A stretch of 35,060 nt of DNA from Yersinia pekkanenii (GCF_001152565.1 NZ_CQAZ01000009.1:91105-126164), one strand, 5' to 3'; positions 10,248 to 19,027 are shown, numbered from the stretch's first letter. The notes: generated by a model not told the origin, from the letters alone. Numbers and translations: made by a program.

Positions 10248-10258
10248 TATTTTTCTCT

Positions 10259-10891
10259 TTATGACTGCCATTCTGCTCTCAGCGATTGATGGTGCAGCGC
10301 CAGCCATTGTAATGCAATAATTGAGGCTGCGTTATCAATAGCACCGTCTTCAACCCAACGATAAGCTTGCTCACGGCTGACAACATGCACCCGAATATCT
10401 TCATTTTCGTCGGCCAAACCATGAATACCCGTAGCCGTCAACGCATCAACTTCGCCCACCATAATAGATAAGCGCTCGCTGGTGCCCCCAGGGCTGGCTA
10501 AATAGCTGAGCACTGGCTTACAGCGGCCAATGTTAATCCCGGCTTCTTCCTGTGCCTCGCGACGGGCGACATCTTCAACGGTTTCACCTTCTTCAATCAT
10601 TCCGGCCACCATTTCTAATAACCAAGGTGACCGGCTACTGTCAATGGCCGCAATCCGCAACTGTTCAACCAATACCACTTCATCACGCACCGGGTCATAA
10701 GGTAATAACACCGCCGCATGGCCACGCTCAAAAATTTCGCGTTTAACTTCTCCACTCATTTCGCCATTAAACAGACGATGGTGAAATCGGTATAAATTCA
10801 GTGAAAAAAACCCCCTGTATAGGGTTTCACGTGCAATAATTTCCACATCATTTTTGTCGAAGGTCACCGGTGAGGGTTGTGCTGATGTCAT
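10259..10891 (-). CDS. nudF: ADP-ribose pyrophosphatase
   Basis: This 210-residue Nudix hydrolase cleaves ADP-ribose (and ADP-sugars) to AMP and ribose 5-phosphate. A perfect Nudix box spans Gly97 to Ile119 (G-x5-E-x7-R-E-x-x-E-E-x-G-I), with REAQEEAGI carrying the metal-binding glutamates. Flanking family blocks are [14 protein letters not shown] and SPGGTSERL. It is the first gene of the minus-strand nudF-yqiB-cpdA-yqiA-parE run and diverges from tolC, the same arrangement as E. coli. GGGAGAAG precedes the ATG. Confidence 0.96.
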   Translation of the reverse strand: MTSAQPSPVTFDKNDVEIIARETLYRGFFSLNLYRFHHRLFNGEMSGEVKREIFERGHAAVLLPYDPVRDEVVLVEQLRIAAIDSSRSPWLLEMVAGMIEEGETVEDVARREAQEEAGINIGRCKPVLSYLASPGGTSERLSIMVGEVDALTATGIHGLADENEDIRVHVVSREQAYRWVEDGAIDNAASIIALQWLALHHQSLRAEWQS

Positions 10892-11237
10892 ATACTTCTC
10901 CCTAACATAAATATTGAACTTAAAATGGTACTTTTTGATGACAACCCAACTGCAGGCTACAGGATTTTAAAATAGCAGGCATAGTGTTAGCTGATAGAAA
11001 TGATTTTACTAATAGAACTGAGCGGTTTGATAAAGATTATTTGACAAACATGGCCGATACCGATTAGTTGTCTAAATACTCATTTAGCTTTGTGATAGAT
11101 TTAAGTAAATTAAGGCGAGATGGCACAATCAGCCACCTTATCCCATTGGCAGACTCTGATAGAATCGGCAACAATTCGTCTATCGACAGCTACCATAGTA
11201 AAATTGCCGCACAAATGCTGCACAACAAGGACTGCAA
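10892..11237. other. nudF/tolC divergent promoter region
   Basis: These 346 AT-rich bases hold the start signals of both divergent genes. A perfect TTGACA lies at 11041-11046 on plus, but the hexamer 17 bases on (TTAGTT) is a poor -10. A better-placed tolC -10 is TAGAAT at 11160-11165, with a mar-type box just upstream. The tolC Shine-Dalgarno is AAGGA at 11227-11231. I see no gene in this stretch. Confidence 0.55.
11120..11139 (+). promoter_or_regulatory. mar/sox/rob box upstream of tolC
   Basis: ATGGCACAATCAGCCACCTT fits the MarA/SoxS/Rob consensus AYnGCACnnWnnRYYAAAY except at two of the A positions. It ends about 20 bp before a TAGAAT -10 candidate (11160-11165), so it would overlap or abut the -35, the class II activator position. 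E. coli tolC is a known MarA/SoxS/Rob target with a similarly placed box. Function here is inferred. Confidence 0.6.
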
Positions 11238-12719
11238 ATGAAGAAACTGCTCCCCCTTCTTATCGGGCTGAGTCTGGCTGGTTTCAGTACCATGAGCCAG
11301 GCAGAGAACTTGCTGCAAGTTTATAAGCAAGCCAGGGATAGTAACCCGGATTTACGTAAATCGGCTGCTGACCGCGATGCTGCATATGAAAAAATAAATC
11401 AAGCTCGCAGCCCGCTGTTACCACAGCTCGGTTTGGGTGCCGGTTACACCCATACCAATGGTTTCCGTGACGCATCTGACAGCCCGGATAGCAACCAGAC
11501 ATCAGGCTCTCTGCAACTGACTCAAACTATTTTTGACATGTCTAAATGGCGCGCCCTAACCTTACAGGAAAAGTCGGCCGGTATTCAGGACGTAACGTTC
11601 CAGACCAATGAACAAACACTGATCTTGAACACGGCAACCGCCTATTTCGACGTCCTTAGGGCGATTGATAGCCTGTCATATACCGAAGCACAGAAACAAT
11701 CGGTCTATCGCCAGTTGGATCAAACAACCCAGCGGTTTAATGTGGGTTTAGTGGCAATTACCGATGTACAGAACGCCCGAGCCACTTACGATACCGTATT
11801 AGCTGACGAAGTGACTGCCCGTAATAATCTGGATAATGCGCTGGAAAACCTGCGTCAGATTACCGGTGTATACTACCCTGAATTGGCGTCTCTAAATGTG
11901 GCCCGCTTGAAGACCGAGCGCCCGCAAGCCGTTAATAACCTGTTGAAAGAAGCAGAAAAACGTAACCTTTTGTTGCTTTCTGCTCGTTTGAGCCAAGATT
12001 TAGCCCGTGAGCAAATTAAGTCGGCAGAAACCGGTTATATGCCAACCATCGATTTGACTGCGTCATCTTCGCTAACCAATACCCGATACAGCGGTGGCAG
12101 ACCCACCAGTCAGCAAGTGAATAATGATGCTGGCCAAAACCAAATTGGCGTGCAACTGAACTTGCCACTGTACAGCGGTGGATCCACCAATTCTGCGGTG
12201 AAACAAGCCCAGTACAATTTTGTCGGTGCCAGTGAGCAGTTGGAAAGCGCTCACCGCAGTGTGGTGCAAACGGTACGCTCCTCATTCAATAATATTTCAG
12301 CCTCTATCAGCAGTATTAAGGCTTATGAGCAGGTGGTTGTTTCCAATCAAAGCTCATTGGATGCAATGGAAGCCGGTTATCAGGTGGGTACCCGTACAAT
12401 TCTGGATGTGTTGACGGCAACGACTAGCTTGTATCAATCCAAGCAGCAACTCGCCAATGCACGTTATAACTATTTGATTAATCAGTTAAATATTAAATCC
12501 GCACTGGGTACGCTGAACATGAATGACCTGATGGAGTTGAATGGAGTACTGGATAAGCCGGTTCCAACCTCAGCCACCAGTTTGGCACCCGATAATACCA
12601 ACCAAAATGCCTATGCTGATGGCGATAACACTCAAGCTGCACCGCGTGTTACTCCTGTAAGCCAACCGACGGCCGCAGCACCCGCAGCGTCACGTAACGG
12701 CAATCCATTCCGTAACTAA
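11238..12719 (+). CDS. tolC: Outer membrane efflux channel TolC
   Basis: This is the 493-residue outer membrane factor that forms the trimeric channel-tunnel used by RND and other tripartite pumps and by type I secretion. A signal peptide covers residues 1-22 (cleavage after SQA, giving mature ENLLQVY as in E. coli). Two OEP repeats follow, each with long helical stretches and a beta-barrel hairpin; the barrel hairpins include the segment around SGSLQLTQTIFD and IGVQLNLPLYSGG. The C-terminal tail is polar, rich in Asn, Ala and Pro, and ends in NPFRN, resembling the E. coli tail. AAGGA lies 6 bases before the ATG. It is followed by a strong terminator hairpin and then ygiBC. Confidence 0.98.
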   Translation: MKKLLPLLIGLSLAGFSTMSQAENLLQVYKQARDSNPDLRKSAADRDAAYEKINQARSPLLPQLGLGAGYTHTNGFRDASDSPDSNQTSGSLQLTQTIFDMSKWRALTLQEKSAGIQDVTFQTNEQTLILNTATAYFDVLRAIDSLSYTEAQKQSVYRQLDQTTQRFNVGLVAITDVQNARATYDTVLADEVTARNNLDNALENLRQITGVYYPELASLNVARLKTERPQAVNNLLKEAEKRNLLLLSARLSQDLAREQIKSAETGYMPTIDLTASSSLTNTRYSGGRPTSQQVNNDAGQNQIGVQLNLPLYSGGSTNSAVKQAQYNFVGASEQLESAHRSVVQTVRSSFNNISASISSIKAYEQVVVSNQSSLDAMEAGYQVGTRTILDVLTATTSLYQSKQQLANARYNYLINQLNIKSALGTLNMNDLMELNGVLDKPVPTSATSLAPDNTNQNAYADGDNTQAAPRVTPVSQPTAAAPAASRNGNPFRN

Positions 12720-12739
12720 TGGTTATAGGTTCGGGTTCC

Positions 12740-12775
12740 CCGGGTTCAGCCTCAGGCTGCGCCCGGTTTATTTTT
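12740..12775 (+). terminator. Rho-independent terminator after tolC
   Basis: A two-part stem, CCGGG..CCCGG enclosing CAGCC-TCA-GGCTG, is followed by TTTATTTTT. The hairpin starts 20 bp after the tolC stop. ygiB, 190 bp further on, then probably relies on read-through or its own promoter. Confidence 0.85.
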
Positions 12776-12966
12776 CTGCATTTATCTTCTTTGTCAGCAA
12801 GCATTTTTCGTCAATGAAAAAAGCGAAACAGCCTGCAGTATTTCGTATAGCTTTGTAAAGTCTGCCGCTTGCCGGCCCTCACGCTTTAATTTTATACATG
12901 TTTCCCTTATTCTAGAGCGCACTTACTGGGAAAGGGCTCCAATGCCCGGAAATGAGATAAATAACG

Positions 12967-13653
12967 ATGAAACGGACTCAAAACATCAATCAAGAGACTT
13001 TCCGTAAATCTTGGCGTAGCTACCGACTTGCGCCCGTAGCTTTAGCTGTCAGTGCTGTATTTATGCTGGCCGGCTGTGAAAAAACCGATGAAACCGTCTC
13101 CTTGTATCAAAATGCTGATGATTGTTCTCAGGCTAACCCGTCCAAGAGCGCGGAATGCACCACTGCGTACAATACGGCATTACAGGAAGCGGTTAAAACC
13201 GCACCAAAATATGCGACCCGCGAAGATTGCGTCGCCGAATTTGGTGAATCGCAGTGTACTCAAGCCCCTGCTCAGGCAGGGATGGTACCAACATCGTCTT
13301 CTTCTGAAACTAGCGCTGCAGCACCGCAACAAAGCGGCGGTATGTGGATGCCATTAATGGCCGGCTATATGATGGGCCGGATGATGGGCGGCGGAGCAAG
13401 CCAGCCATTATTCACCTCTAAAGCGCCTAATAGCCCGGCGAGTGGCAAGTTTGTCGATGCTACCGGTAAAAACTTTGGTTCAGCCACCACCGGCCGCACC
13501 ATGACGGTGCCAAGAACCGCAATGGCACCGAAACCTGCTGTAACTAATACCATCACCCGTGGCGGTTTTGGCGAATCAGTAGCCAAACAGTCTTCAATGC
13601 AACGTAGTGCTGCGACATCATCCAAAACCAGCACGCGCAGCATGGGTGGCTAA
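12967..13653 (+). CDS. ygiB: DUF1190 lipoprotein YgiB
   Basis: This 228-residue protein of the YgiB/UPF0441 (DUF1190) family has unknown function. A long basic n-region (about 20 residues) precedes a hydrophobic stretch and a lipobox MLAGC, so Cys37 is the probable lipidated cysteine. The mature part has a small Cys-containing domain ([29 protein letters not shown]; four Cys), then a Met/Gly-rich segment ([10 protein letters not shown]) and a low-complexity Ser/Thr/Ala tail. It precedes ygiC by 10 bp, as in E. coli, so the pair is probably an operon. Confidence 0.9.
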   Translation: MKRTQNINQETFRKSWRSYRLAPVALAVSAVFMLAGCEKTDETVSLYQNADDCSQANPSKSAECTTAYNTALQEAVKTAPKYATREDCVAEFGESQCTQAPAQAGMVPTSSSSETSAAAPQQSGGMWMPLMAGYMMGRMMGGGASQPLFTSKAPNSPASGKFVDATGKNFGSATTGRTMTVPRTAMAPKPAVTNTITRGGFGESVAKQSSMQRSAATSSKTSTRSMGG

Positions 13654-13663
13654 GGTCTGATTA

Positions 13664-14824
13664 ATGAAACGTTTACCGATTAGCGAACGCCCAGACTGGC
13701 GCGAAAAAGCCACCGAATTCGGTTTCCGTTTTCACACCATGTATGGCGAGCCGTACTGGTGTGAAGACGCCTATTACGAATTTACACTGGCACAAATTGA
13801 AGAACTGGAAGATACCACTGCAGAATTACATCAGATGTGTTTGCAAGTGGTTGAGAAAGTGGTGAATAGCGATCAACTGATGGCAAAATTCCGCATTCCG
13901 AAGCATTGCTGGGATTTTGTCCGCAGTTCATGGCGGACCAATCAACCCTCGCTCTATTCCCGCCTTGATTTGGCCTACGACGGCATCAACCCGGCAAAAT
14001 TGCTGGAAAACAATGCGGATACTCCGACCTCATTGTATGAAGCCGCGTTTTTCCAATGGCTATGGTTGGAAGACCAGATCAATGCGGGCAATTTGAGTCA
14101 GGATTCTGACCAGTTCAACAGCATGCAAGAGAAGCTGATCGAGCGTTTTATTGATCTACGTGATAACCACGGCTTTAGCTTATTGCATCTGGCCTGCTGT
14201 CAGGATAGCGAAGAGGATCGTGGTACTGTGCAATATCTGCAAGATTGCGCACTGGAAGCCGGTCTGCCGACTGAATTCATGTTTATGGAAGAAATAGGCT
14301 TAGGGGAAAAAGGCCAATTTACTGACCTGGATAATCAGGTTATCAGTAATTTGTTCAAACTCTATCCGTGGGAGTTTATGTTCCGCGAAATGTTCTCCAC
14401 CAAGTTGGAAGATGCTGGCGTTCGCTGGCTGGAACCCGCCTGGAAGAGCATTATATCCAATAAAGCCTTGTTGCCACTGTTGTGGGAAATGTTCCCGAAT
14501 CATCCGAATCTGCTACCCGCTTACTTTGCAGAAGATGATCATCCACCAATGGATCATTATGTCACCAAGCCGCTGTTCTCGCGGGAAGGTGCCAATATTC
14601 AGATAGTGGAAAACGGTAAAGAAGTGGCGCGGGTTGATGGGCCATACGGTGAGGAAGGCATGATTGTTCAGCAATTCCATCCGTTACCTAAGTTCGGTGA
14701 TAGCTATACGCTGATTGGTAGCTGGCTGGTTAACGACCAACCCTGCGGTATTGGTTTGCGTGAAGACCGCGAATTGATCACCCAAGATCTGTCACGTTTT
14801 TACCCGCATATCATTTTGGGCTAA
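13664..14824 (+). CDS. ygiC: Glutathionylspermidine synthase-like ATP-grasp YgiC
   Basis: This 386-residue protein has the ATP-grasp fold of the glutathionylspermidine synthase C-terminal domain. By family it should form a C-N bond between a peptide-like carboxylate and an amine using ATP, but the true substrate is not established. Visible conserved blocks are RPDWREKA at the N-terminus, [29 protein letters not shown] (near 114-128), [20 protein letters not shown] and [10 protein letters not shown] with [13 protein letters not shown], the last two likely forming part of the nucleotide site. It has no amidase domain, unlike full-length Gsp. It is preceded closely by the ygiB lipoprotein gene. 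The downstream gap with ygiD holds large palindromic repeats. Confidence 0.93.
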   Translation: MKRLPISERPDWREKATEFGFRFHTMYGEPYWCEDAYYEFTLAQIEELEDTTAELHQMCLQVVEKVVNSDQLMAKFRIPKHCWDFVRSSWRTNQPSLYSRLDLAYDGINPAKLLENNADTPTSLYEAAFFQWLWLEDQINAGNLSQDSDQFNSMQEKLIERFIDLRDNHGFSLLHLACCQDSEEDRGTVQYLQDCALEAGLPTEFMFMEEIGLGEKGQFTDLDNQVISNLFKLYPWEFMFREMFSTKLEDAGVRWLEPAWKSIISNKALLPLLWEMFPNHPNLLPAYFAEDDHPPMDHYVTKPLFSREGANIQIVENGKEVARVDGPYGEEGMIVQQFHPLPKFGDSYTLIGSWLVNDQPCGIGLREDRELITQDLSRFYPHIILG

Positions 14825-14952
14825 GGCGACACACCATACCCTGAGCCAAGGGTTTACCGCACTTACGGGCGCTCCGACGGCTCACGCACTGGTATTTGTA
14901 ACTAAAAGTGGCCCCAACGGCACGTTTCCCCTTGGTTCAGCTTTATCAGTAA
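14825..14952. other. Non-coding start of the ygiC/ygiD gap
   Basis: The whole ygiC/ygiD convergent gap is 394 bases without a gene. This first third contains CCAAGG near 14846 and CCTTGG near 14930, which could pair over a long distance, but no T-tailed terminator and no reading frame that I trust. The remainder is the ERIC-type element listed separately. Confidence 0.4.
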
Positions 14953-15219
14953 ATACCCAAAGTCATTGGCGTTACAGCCAGGCAGCAAGCGCTGTTCAAC
15001 TTGGTTGTAAACCATGTTGAACAGCGCTTGCGCTGGCCCATAGGGTGAGCTTCATAGAGGCTCATAATCCCGAATCACTGACTCAGGTCAGTGATTCGAC
15101 AAATCTGCTGGGAGCAGATTTGAACGCTGCTTGCAGCGGCCTCGCAGAGGCGAGGTCCATGGACGGGCCGAGTAATGAGAGCAGCTAACAACGCTGTAGT
15201 CGTTAAGGGCGAAGGGTAT
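14953..15219 (+). repeat. Large ERIC-type composite element with three palindromes
   Basis: The element starts TACCCAAAGTCATTGGCGTT and ends GGGCGAAGGGTATTA, matching the two ERIC ends, but at about 267 bp it is twice the usual ERIC length. Inside are a 45-base palindrome (14986-15030), a perfect 12-bp stem with TCAG loop (15071-15098), a perfect 9-bp stem with GGG loop (15101-15121) and the shared module TTTGAACGCTGCTTGCAGCG...GGGCCGAGTAA (15119-15175), including CCTCGC-AGAG-GCGAGG. Its right terminus forms the stop codon of ygiD. It lies between convergent genes and so could be transcribed from both sides. Confidence 0.8.
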
Positions 15220-16001
15220 TAGCCTAGCTGCACTGACAGCATACTCAGCGACCCCATCTCAACCCCATCGGTTGGAATCGAAATGGGTTCTTTACCATCC
15301 CAAGCGCCCAAGACATAAAGCAGTGGCAGATAATGCTCAGGTGATGGGTTAGACAGTTCTGCTCCTTCATGCTGCATAAAATTAACCAATGGGTGGTTAT
15401 CACCCTGATAGTTCAGATTATCCCGAACAAACTGGTTAAAGGACTCAGCCCACGGATACGGGCGGCTATCTCCCTGCCATCTGACCATCCGCAAGTTGTG
15501 TACCACGTTGCCACTGGCGACAATCATCACCCCCTGCTCACGCAGCACAGCCAGTTTACGGCCTAATTCATAGTGGTATGCCGCCGGTTGCGTACCATCG
15601 ATACTCAACTGCACCACGGGAATATCAGCTTCAGGATACATCTTGATCAATACCCCCCAACTGCCGTGGTCCAGCCCCCATTCACCGGTATCAGCTCGTA
15701 CCGCGATAGGTGCCAACAGTTGCTGAATTTGTGCCGCCAATTCAGGAGACCCCGGAGCCGGATACTCGGTATCAAACAGCGCTTGTGGGAATCCACCAAA
15801 ATCATGGATAGTCCGAGGCTGCTCCATTGCTGTCACCGCCGTCCCACGGGTATACCAATGGGCGGAAACCACCAGAATAGCCTTAGGACGCGGTAATGTC
15901 TCACCCAACATACGCCATGCCTGAGTGTGACTGTTTTCTTCCAGCACGTTCATCGGGCTACCGTGGCCGATAAACAGTGCAGGCATACGAGAGGTATTCA
16001 T
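15219..16001 (-). CDS. ygiD: 4,5-DOPA extradiol dioxygenase YgiD
   Basis: This 260-residue enzyme of the LigB/DODA class III extradiol dioxygenase family is a zinc- or iron-dependent enzyme that opens the DOPA ring; the E. coli homologue has this activity in vitro. Likely metal ligands are His13 in FIGHGSPMN, the His in VSAHWYTRG (about 47) and the His in SGNVVHNLRMV (about 168). HDFGGFPQALF and WGLDHGSWGVL are further family blocks. AAGGA precedes the ATG. The TAA stop lies inside the terminus of the neighbouring ERIC-type element. Upstream is ribB, separated by 268 bp that include the ribB terminator. Confidence 0.93.
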   Translation of the reverse strand: MNTSRMPALFIGHGSPMNVLEENSHTQAWRMLGETLPRPKAILVVSAHWYTRGTAVTAMEQPRTIHDFGGFPQALFDTEYPAPGSPELAAQIQQLLAPIAVRADTGEWGLDHGSWGVLIKMYPEADIPVVQLSIDGTQPAAYHYELGRKLAVLREQGVMIVASGNVVHNLRMVRWQGDSRPYPWAESFNQFVRDNLNYQGDNHPLVNFMQHEGAELSNPSPEHYLPLLYVLGAWDGKEPISIPTDGVEMGSLSMLSVQLG

Positions 16002-16224
16002 AGAAAATCCTTACGGTTAAGAAAAAGAGTGGCGCTTAAACCATAATAAGTACATTACGCGCTTTCTTTTCATTACACAGCCGGATAACAATGATGAAGA
16101 TATTCAATAAATTTGAATGGGGGAAACCAAAGGAAAGGGACGGCTTAATACGTTTAATAATAGAAGATAACCGGGTCGCGATCTATTCAGAATAATAAAG
16201 GCTACCCGGTATTTGAACTGATAG

Positions 16225-16257
16225 AAAAAAGTTTAACACCCAGGATCAGCAGGTGTT
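16225..16257 (-). terminator. Rho-independent terminator after ribB
   Basis: On the minus strand AACACC...GGTGTT (arms at 16252-16257 and 16235-16240) is followed within a few bases by TTTTTT (16225-16230). It lies 12 bp after the ribB stop and separates ribB from ygiD. Confidence 0.7.
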
Positions 16258-16269
16258 CTTGCCATCAAA

Positions 16270-16923
16270 TCAACTGGCTTTTTTCTCGCTGGCCTGACGA
16301 TAAGCCGCCAAATCATCAATAGTCACTACCGGCATATTGTGCAATTTGGCGAATTCAATCACTTCTGGAGCGTGTGCCATGCTGCCATCGTCATTGGTCA
16401 GTTCACACAACACGCCCGCAGGTTTGAAACCCGCCAGTGTGGCTAAGTCGATAGAGGCTTCGGTGTGACCACGACGGGATAATACGCCACCCGGCTGACC
16501 GCGCAGCGGGAATACATGACCTGGGCGATTAAGGTCAGCAGGTTTAGCGTTATCGGCAATTGCCGCACGGATAGTGGTCAGACGGTCAGCAGCAGAAACA
16601 CCGGTCGTTACGCCTTTAGCCGCTTCAATTGTCACGGTAAATGCCGTCTGGAACTGGCTGGAGTTGTTGGTCACCATCATTGGCAAGTCAAGCTGCTGAC
16701 GGCGTTCATCAGTGATACACAGACACACAATGCCACTGCCGTGGCGGATGGTCAGTGCCATTTGCTCAACGGTCATCGTTTCTGCAGCAAAAACCATATC
16801 GCCTTCGTTTTCACGATTTTCGTCATCCAACACCATAACACCACGGCCATGACGCAAAGCGTCGATGGCACGTTCTACACGCTCAACAGGCGTGCCGAAA
16901 TCTGATAAAAGGGTCTGATTCAT
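16270..16923 (-). CDS. ribB: 3,4-dihydroxy-2-butanone 4-phosphate synthase
   Basis: This 217-residue enzyme converts ribulose 5-phosphate to DHBP and formate in riboflavin synthesis. The acidic Mg-binding loop [11 protein letters not shown] (33-43) is intact. [29 protein letters not shown] and the substrate-binding RRGHTEA follow, with [12 protein letters not shown] near the C-terminus. Length equals E. coli RibB. ATG 16923 (MNQTLL) is chosen over an ATG five codons upstream because it is the family start. It is the single-domain RibB, not a RibBA fusion. An FMN riboswitch lies about 130 bp upstream in the leader. Confidence 0.97.
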   Translation of the reverse strand: MNQTLLSDFGTPVERVERAIDALRHGRGVMVLDDENRENEGDMVFAAETMTVEQMALTIRHGSGIVCLCITDERRQQLDLPMMVTNNSSQFQTAFTVTIEAAKGVTTGVSAADRLTTIRAAIADNAKPADLNRPGHVFPLRGQPGGVLSRRGHTEASIDLATLAGFKPAGVLCELTNDDGSMAHAPEVIEFAKLHNMPVVTIDDLAAYRQASEKKAS

Positions 16924-17057
16924 GGTAAAAAACCTCATTAAAATTATGGATTACCAGAATCAGGGCGGTCTTGAGGAGTAAATGGCCATCAACAAAATAG
17001 AAATAGCCGAAATAACGCAGCGGGCTATTTAATAAAATAAATAAGCCCGGCAGATAC

Positions 17058-17250
17058 CGTTACTCTCTCCCATCCGGACTATAACCGTCGGCCCCGGGAT
17101 CACACCGGGTCTGCTGACCTCTACCCTGCTCTCTCTTTGACAAGAGAAACAGCGTGAGCGCTCGCGGGCTTTTGCAATACAGCACGGAATGCCGCAACAC
17201 AATTTACCGCCGGTGGGGACTTGCACCCCGCCCTGAGAATAAGCCCTGAG
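17058..17250 (-). promoter_or_regulatory. FMN riboswitch (RFN element) of ribB
   Basis: On the minus strand the RFN landmarks are all present: CTCAGGGCGGGGTGCAAGTC at the 5' side, CACCGGCGGTAAAT, a variable P3 arm, then AGAGGTCAGCAGACCCGGTG, the GATCC..GGGGCCGACGGTTATAGTC region and GGATGGGAGAGAG closing P1. FMN binding is expected to repress ribB. Just downstream, 17019-17065 can form a second hairpin (GTAACG...GGGCT / AGCCCG...CGTTAT) that may be the expression platform. The aptamer is well supported; the mechanism of the switch is inferred. Confidence 0.95.
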
Positions 17251-17369
17251 ACTATAACGCTATTGATTCATCGTAGCAATTACCAAAATGGTAGGTATGA
17301 AGGTTTATACAATTCGCATCAGGCATTACACTAGTAAGCAGTAACCACACATTAAATTAGGGAAACATC

Positions 17370-17666
17370 ATGATTGACCCGAAAAAAATTGAACAAATCG
17401 CCCGCCAGGTGCATGAGTCTATGCCAAAAGGTATTCGCGAATTCGGGGAAGACGTCGAAAAGAAAATTCGTTTGGTGCTGCAATCGCAGTTAACCCGATT
17501 GGATTTGGTTAATCGTGAAGAGTTCGACGTGCAAACTCAAGTGCTGCTGCGTACCAGAGAAAAGCTGGCTTTACTGGAACAACGGATGGGAGAATTGGAA
17601 GCCAAATTCAACAGTGCGCCGGATCTGGTTGATAACAATGATAATGATGATAAAACTGGCAAATAA
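17370..17666 (+). CDS. ubiK: Ubiquinone biosynthesis accessory factor UbiK
   Basis: This 98-residue protein (formerly YqiC) is of the BMFP/DUF526 family. It binds UbiJ and lipids and supports aerobic ubiquinone synthesis. The first 75 residues are almost identical to E. coli ([54 protein letters not shown]), ending in a predicted trimeric coiled coil at about 50-80. The last 20 residues diverge into an Asp/Asn-rich tail. AGGGA precedes the ATG. It diverges from the ribB leader and is followed by a hairpin shared with the convergent yjeH-like gene. Confidence 0.95.
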   Translation: MIDPKKIEQIARQVHESMPKGIREFGEDVEKKIRLVLQSQLTRLDLVNREEFDVQTQVLLRTREKLALLEQRMGELEAKFNSAPDLVDNNDNDDKTGK

Positions 17667-17707
17667 GGTTGGTGCAAGCCATTGAAGGTAATAGCCATCG
17701 CTGATGA

Positions 17708-17735
17708 TTAGGGCGCTTATGTAGCGCCCTAAGTT
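17708..17735. terminator. Hairpin between ubiK and the convergent exporter gene
   Basis: A perfect 10-bp stem, TTAGGGCGCT / AGCGCCCTAA, has a 5-base loop (17718-17722). The trailing T-tract is short on both strands, so it is a plausible but not strong bidirectional terminator. The exporter stop codon lies at its edge. Confidence 0.6.
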
Positions 17736-18985
17736 TAAGGCTTTATTTCTGGCAGCCGCAGTCTGGATATCAGCATCCACAATAGAGCAAACATCAGTAA
17801 AGCATATAAACTCTTCCAACCAATCATGACCAGTAATACACAACACAGAATACTGCCCATCACCGACATCACTCGCGAGCGCCCACTCAATAAGCGAATG
17901 CCTGCCAGCATGCACAACAAGTAAATCAATACGAAAATACCGTTGGCATAAACAATCAGCAAATCCAATGGCAGAGACAGCCAATAAATCAGCAACGCGA
18001 ATACCAGGCTACAACCGACCACCGCCGTAAGTGCATTAACCGGCGTTTGGCCCACGGATAAGCGAGCCAATTTACTTTGCGGGCGCACCTGAGCCTGCGA
18101 CCACACCATACGAGCAAAGCTCTGAGTATAAATATTGACGCTGGCAAAGCAGGCCAGATAACCAATAATGCAGGCAATCCACAGCGCATGTTCACCAAAC
18201 AGTTGCACCACAATACCCGGCAACGAGGCCGCAGCAGCTTGCTGTCCGCCGTAAGCATGGAAATGTAACACTGCCACGGTACATCCCCAGTAAACGGCAC
18301 CGGCGACCAATAGCCCAACCATCAGGGCGCGGGGGAAATCACGTTCAGGATGACGGAATTCTGTCGCCAAATGTGCAAAGGCTTCCAACCCGACGAAACA
18401 CCAAAACATCACAGCCAGAGCACTAAACATATTCGGCGGGGAAATATCTTGTAGCCTGGGCCACGGTATCTGTGATGGGCGAATCCCCCCCTGCCACCAA
18501 ATAGCCACGACCAGTGCAATAACCAGTAACGCAATCAGGGTTTGTATATTGGCGCTGGAACCGGCACTGCGCGTACCCAGCCCCCAAATAACCAGCAAGG
18601 TGACCAACTGCACCATCAACAGCCCGCTGTCGCTCCAACCAAACGTCGCCTGCCAGAAGCCTGCGGCAATTTGTAAGGCGGCGGGTAAACCCACCGGAAT
18701 AACCGATAAATATAGCCAGCCGGTGACTTTACCCAGCGTTGGCCCGAAAGCCATCGTCACAAAGTGGGCAGCCCCACCGGCACTGGGGAAATGGCGGCCT
18801 AAAGCAGCAAAAGCGATAGCTATCGGGAAAACCAATACAATTAATACTGGCCATGCCCACAAACTATCATTACCGGCCAGCATCGCCGCCAGTGCGGGCA
18901 CAGCAAAGACACCGGTTCCCAGCAGGGAGGTGGACAGCAATCCAACGCCCTGTGCCAGACTCAATTCCTGTTTTAGTCCACTCAT
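17735..18985 (-). CDS. yjeH: APC-family amino acid exporter, YjeH-like
   Basis: This 416-residue inner-membrane transporter of the amino acid-polyamine-organocation superfamily has about 11-12 hydrophobic segments. It closely follows E. coli YjeH, an exporter of L-methionine and branched-chain amino acids: MSGLKQEL at the start, LLGTGVFAVPALAA in TM1, VMFWCFVGLEAFAHLATEF, ERDFPRALM and IIGYLACFASVNIYTQSFAR. ATG 18985 gives the family N-terminus; the longer frame to 19081 would run into hldE and an ERIC remnant. Shine-Dalgarno AAAAAG is weak. It lies downstream of hldE in the same direction, not beside groESL as in E. coli. Confidence 0.92.
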   Translation of the reverse strand: MSGLKQELSLAQGVGLLSTSLLGTGVFAVPALAAMLAGNDSLWAWPVLIVLVFPIAIAFAALGRHFPSAGGAAHFVTMAFGPTLGKVTGWLYLSVIPVGLPAALQIAAGFWQATFGWSDSGLLMVQLVTLLVIWGLGTRSAGSSANIQTLIALLVIALVVAIWWQGGIRPSQIPWPRLQDISPPNMFSALAVMFWCFVGLEAFAHLATEFRHPERDFPRALMVGLLVAGAVYWGCTVAVLHFHAYGGQQAAAASLPGIVVQLFGEHALWIACIIGYLACFASVNIYTQSFARMVWSQAQVRPQSKLARLSVGQTPVNALTAVVGCSLVFALLIYWLSLPLDLLIVYANGIFVLIYLLCMLAGIRLLSGRSRVMSVMGSILCCVLLVMIGWKSLYALLMFALLWMLISRLRLPEIKP

Positions 18986-18992
18986 TCTTTTT

Positions 18993-19027
18993 AAGACCCA
19001 AGTCATTGATGTTGCAGGGGTGTTAGC
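18993..19027. repeat. Short ERIC remnant at the hldE 3' end
   Basis: ACCCAAGTCATTGATGTTGC followed by AGGGGTGTTAGCC matches ERIC terminal sequence; because ERIC is palindromic it can be read as either arm. About 35 bp remain of a roughly 127-bp element. The hldE TAA stop falls within its CTAACA-like part. Confidence 0.55.

Noticed and set aside
11041-11069. TTGACA considered as the main tolC promoter
   Set aside because: The -35 is perfect, but the hexamer at proper spacing (TTAGTT) is a poor -10, and a better-placed -10 lies at 11160.
11120-11326. 68-codon frame overlapping the tolC start
   Set aside because: Out of frame with tolC, covers the promoter and mar-type box, and has no family likeness.
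14846-14936. CCAAGG / CCTTGG arms considered as a terminator or repeat boundary
   Set aside because: The arms are short, nearly 90 bases apart and have no T-run; chance pairing is likely.
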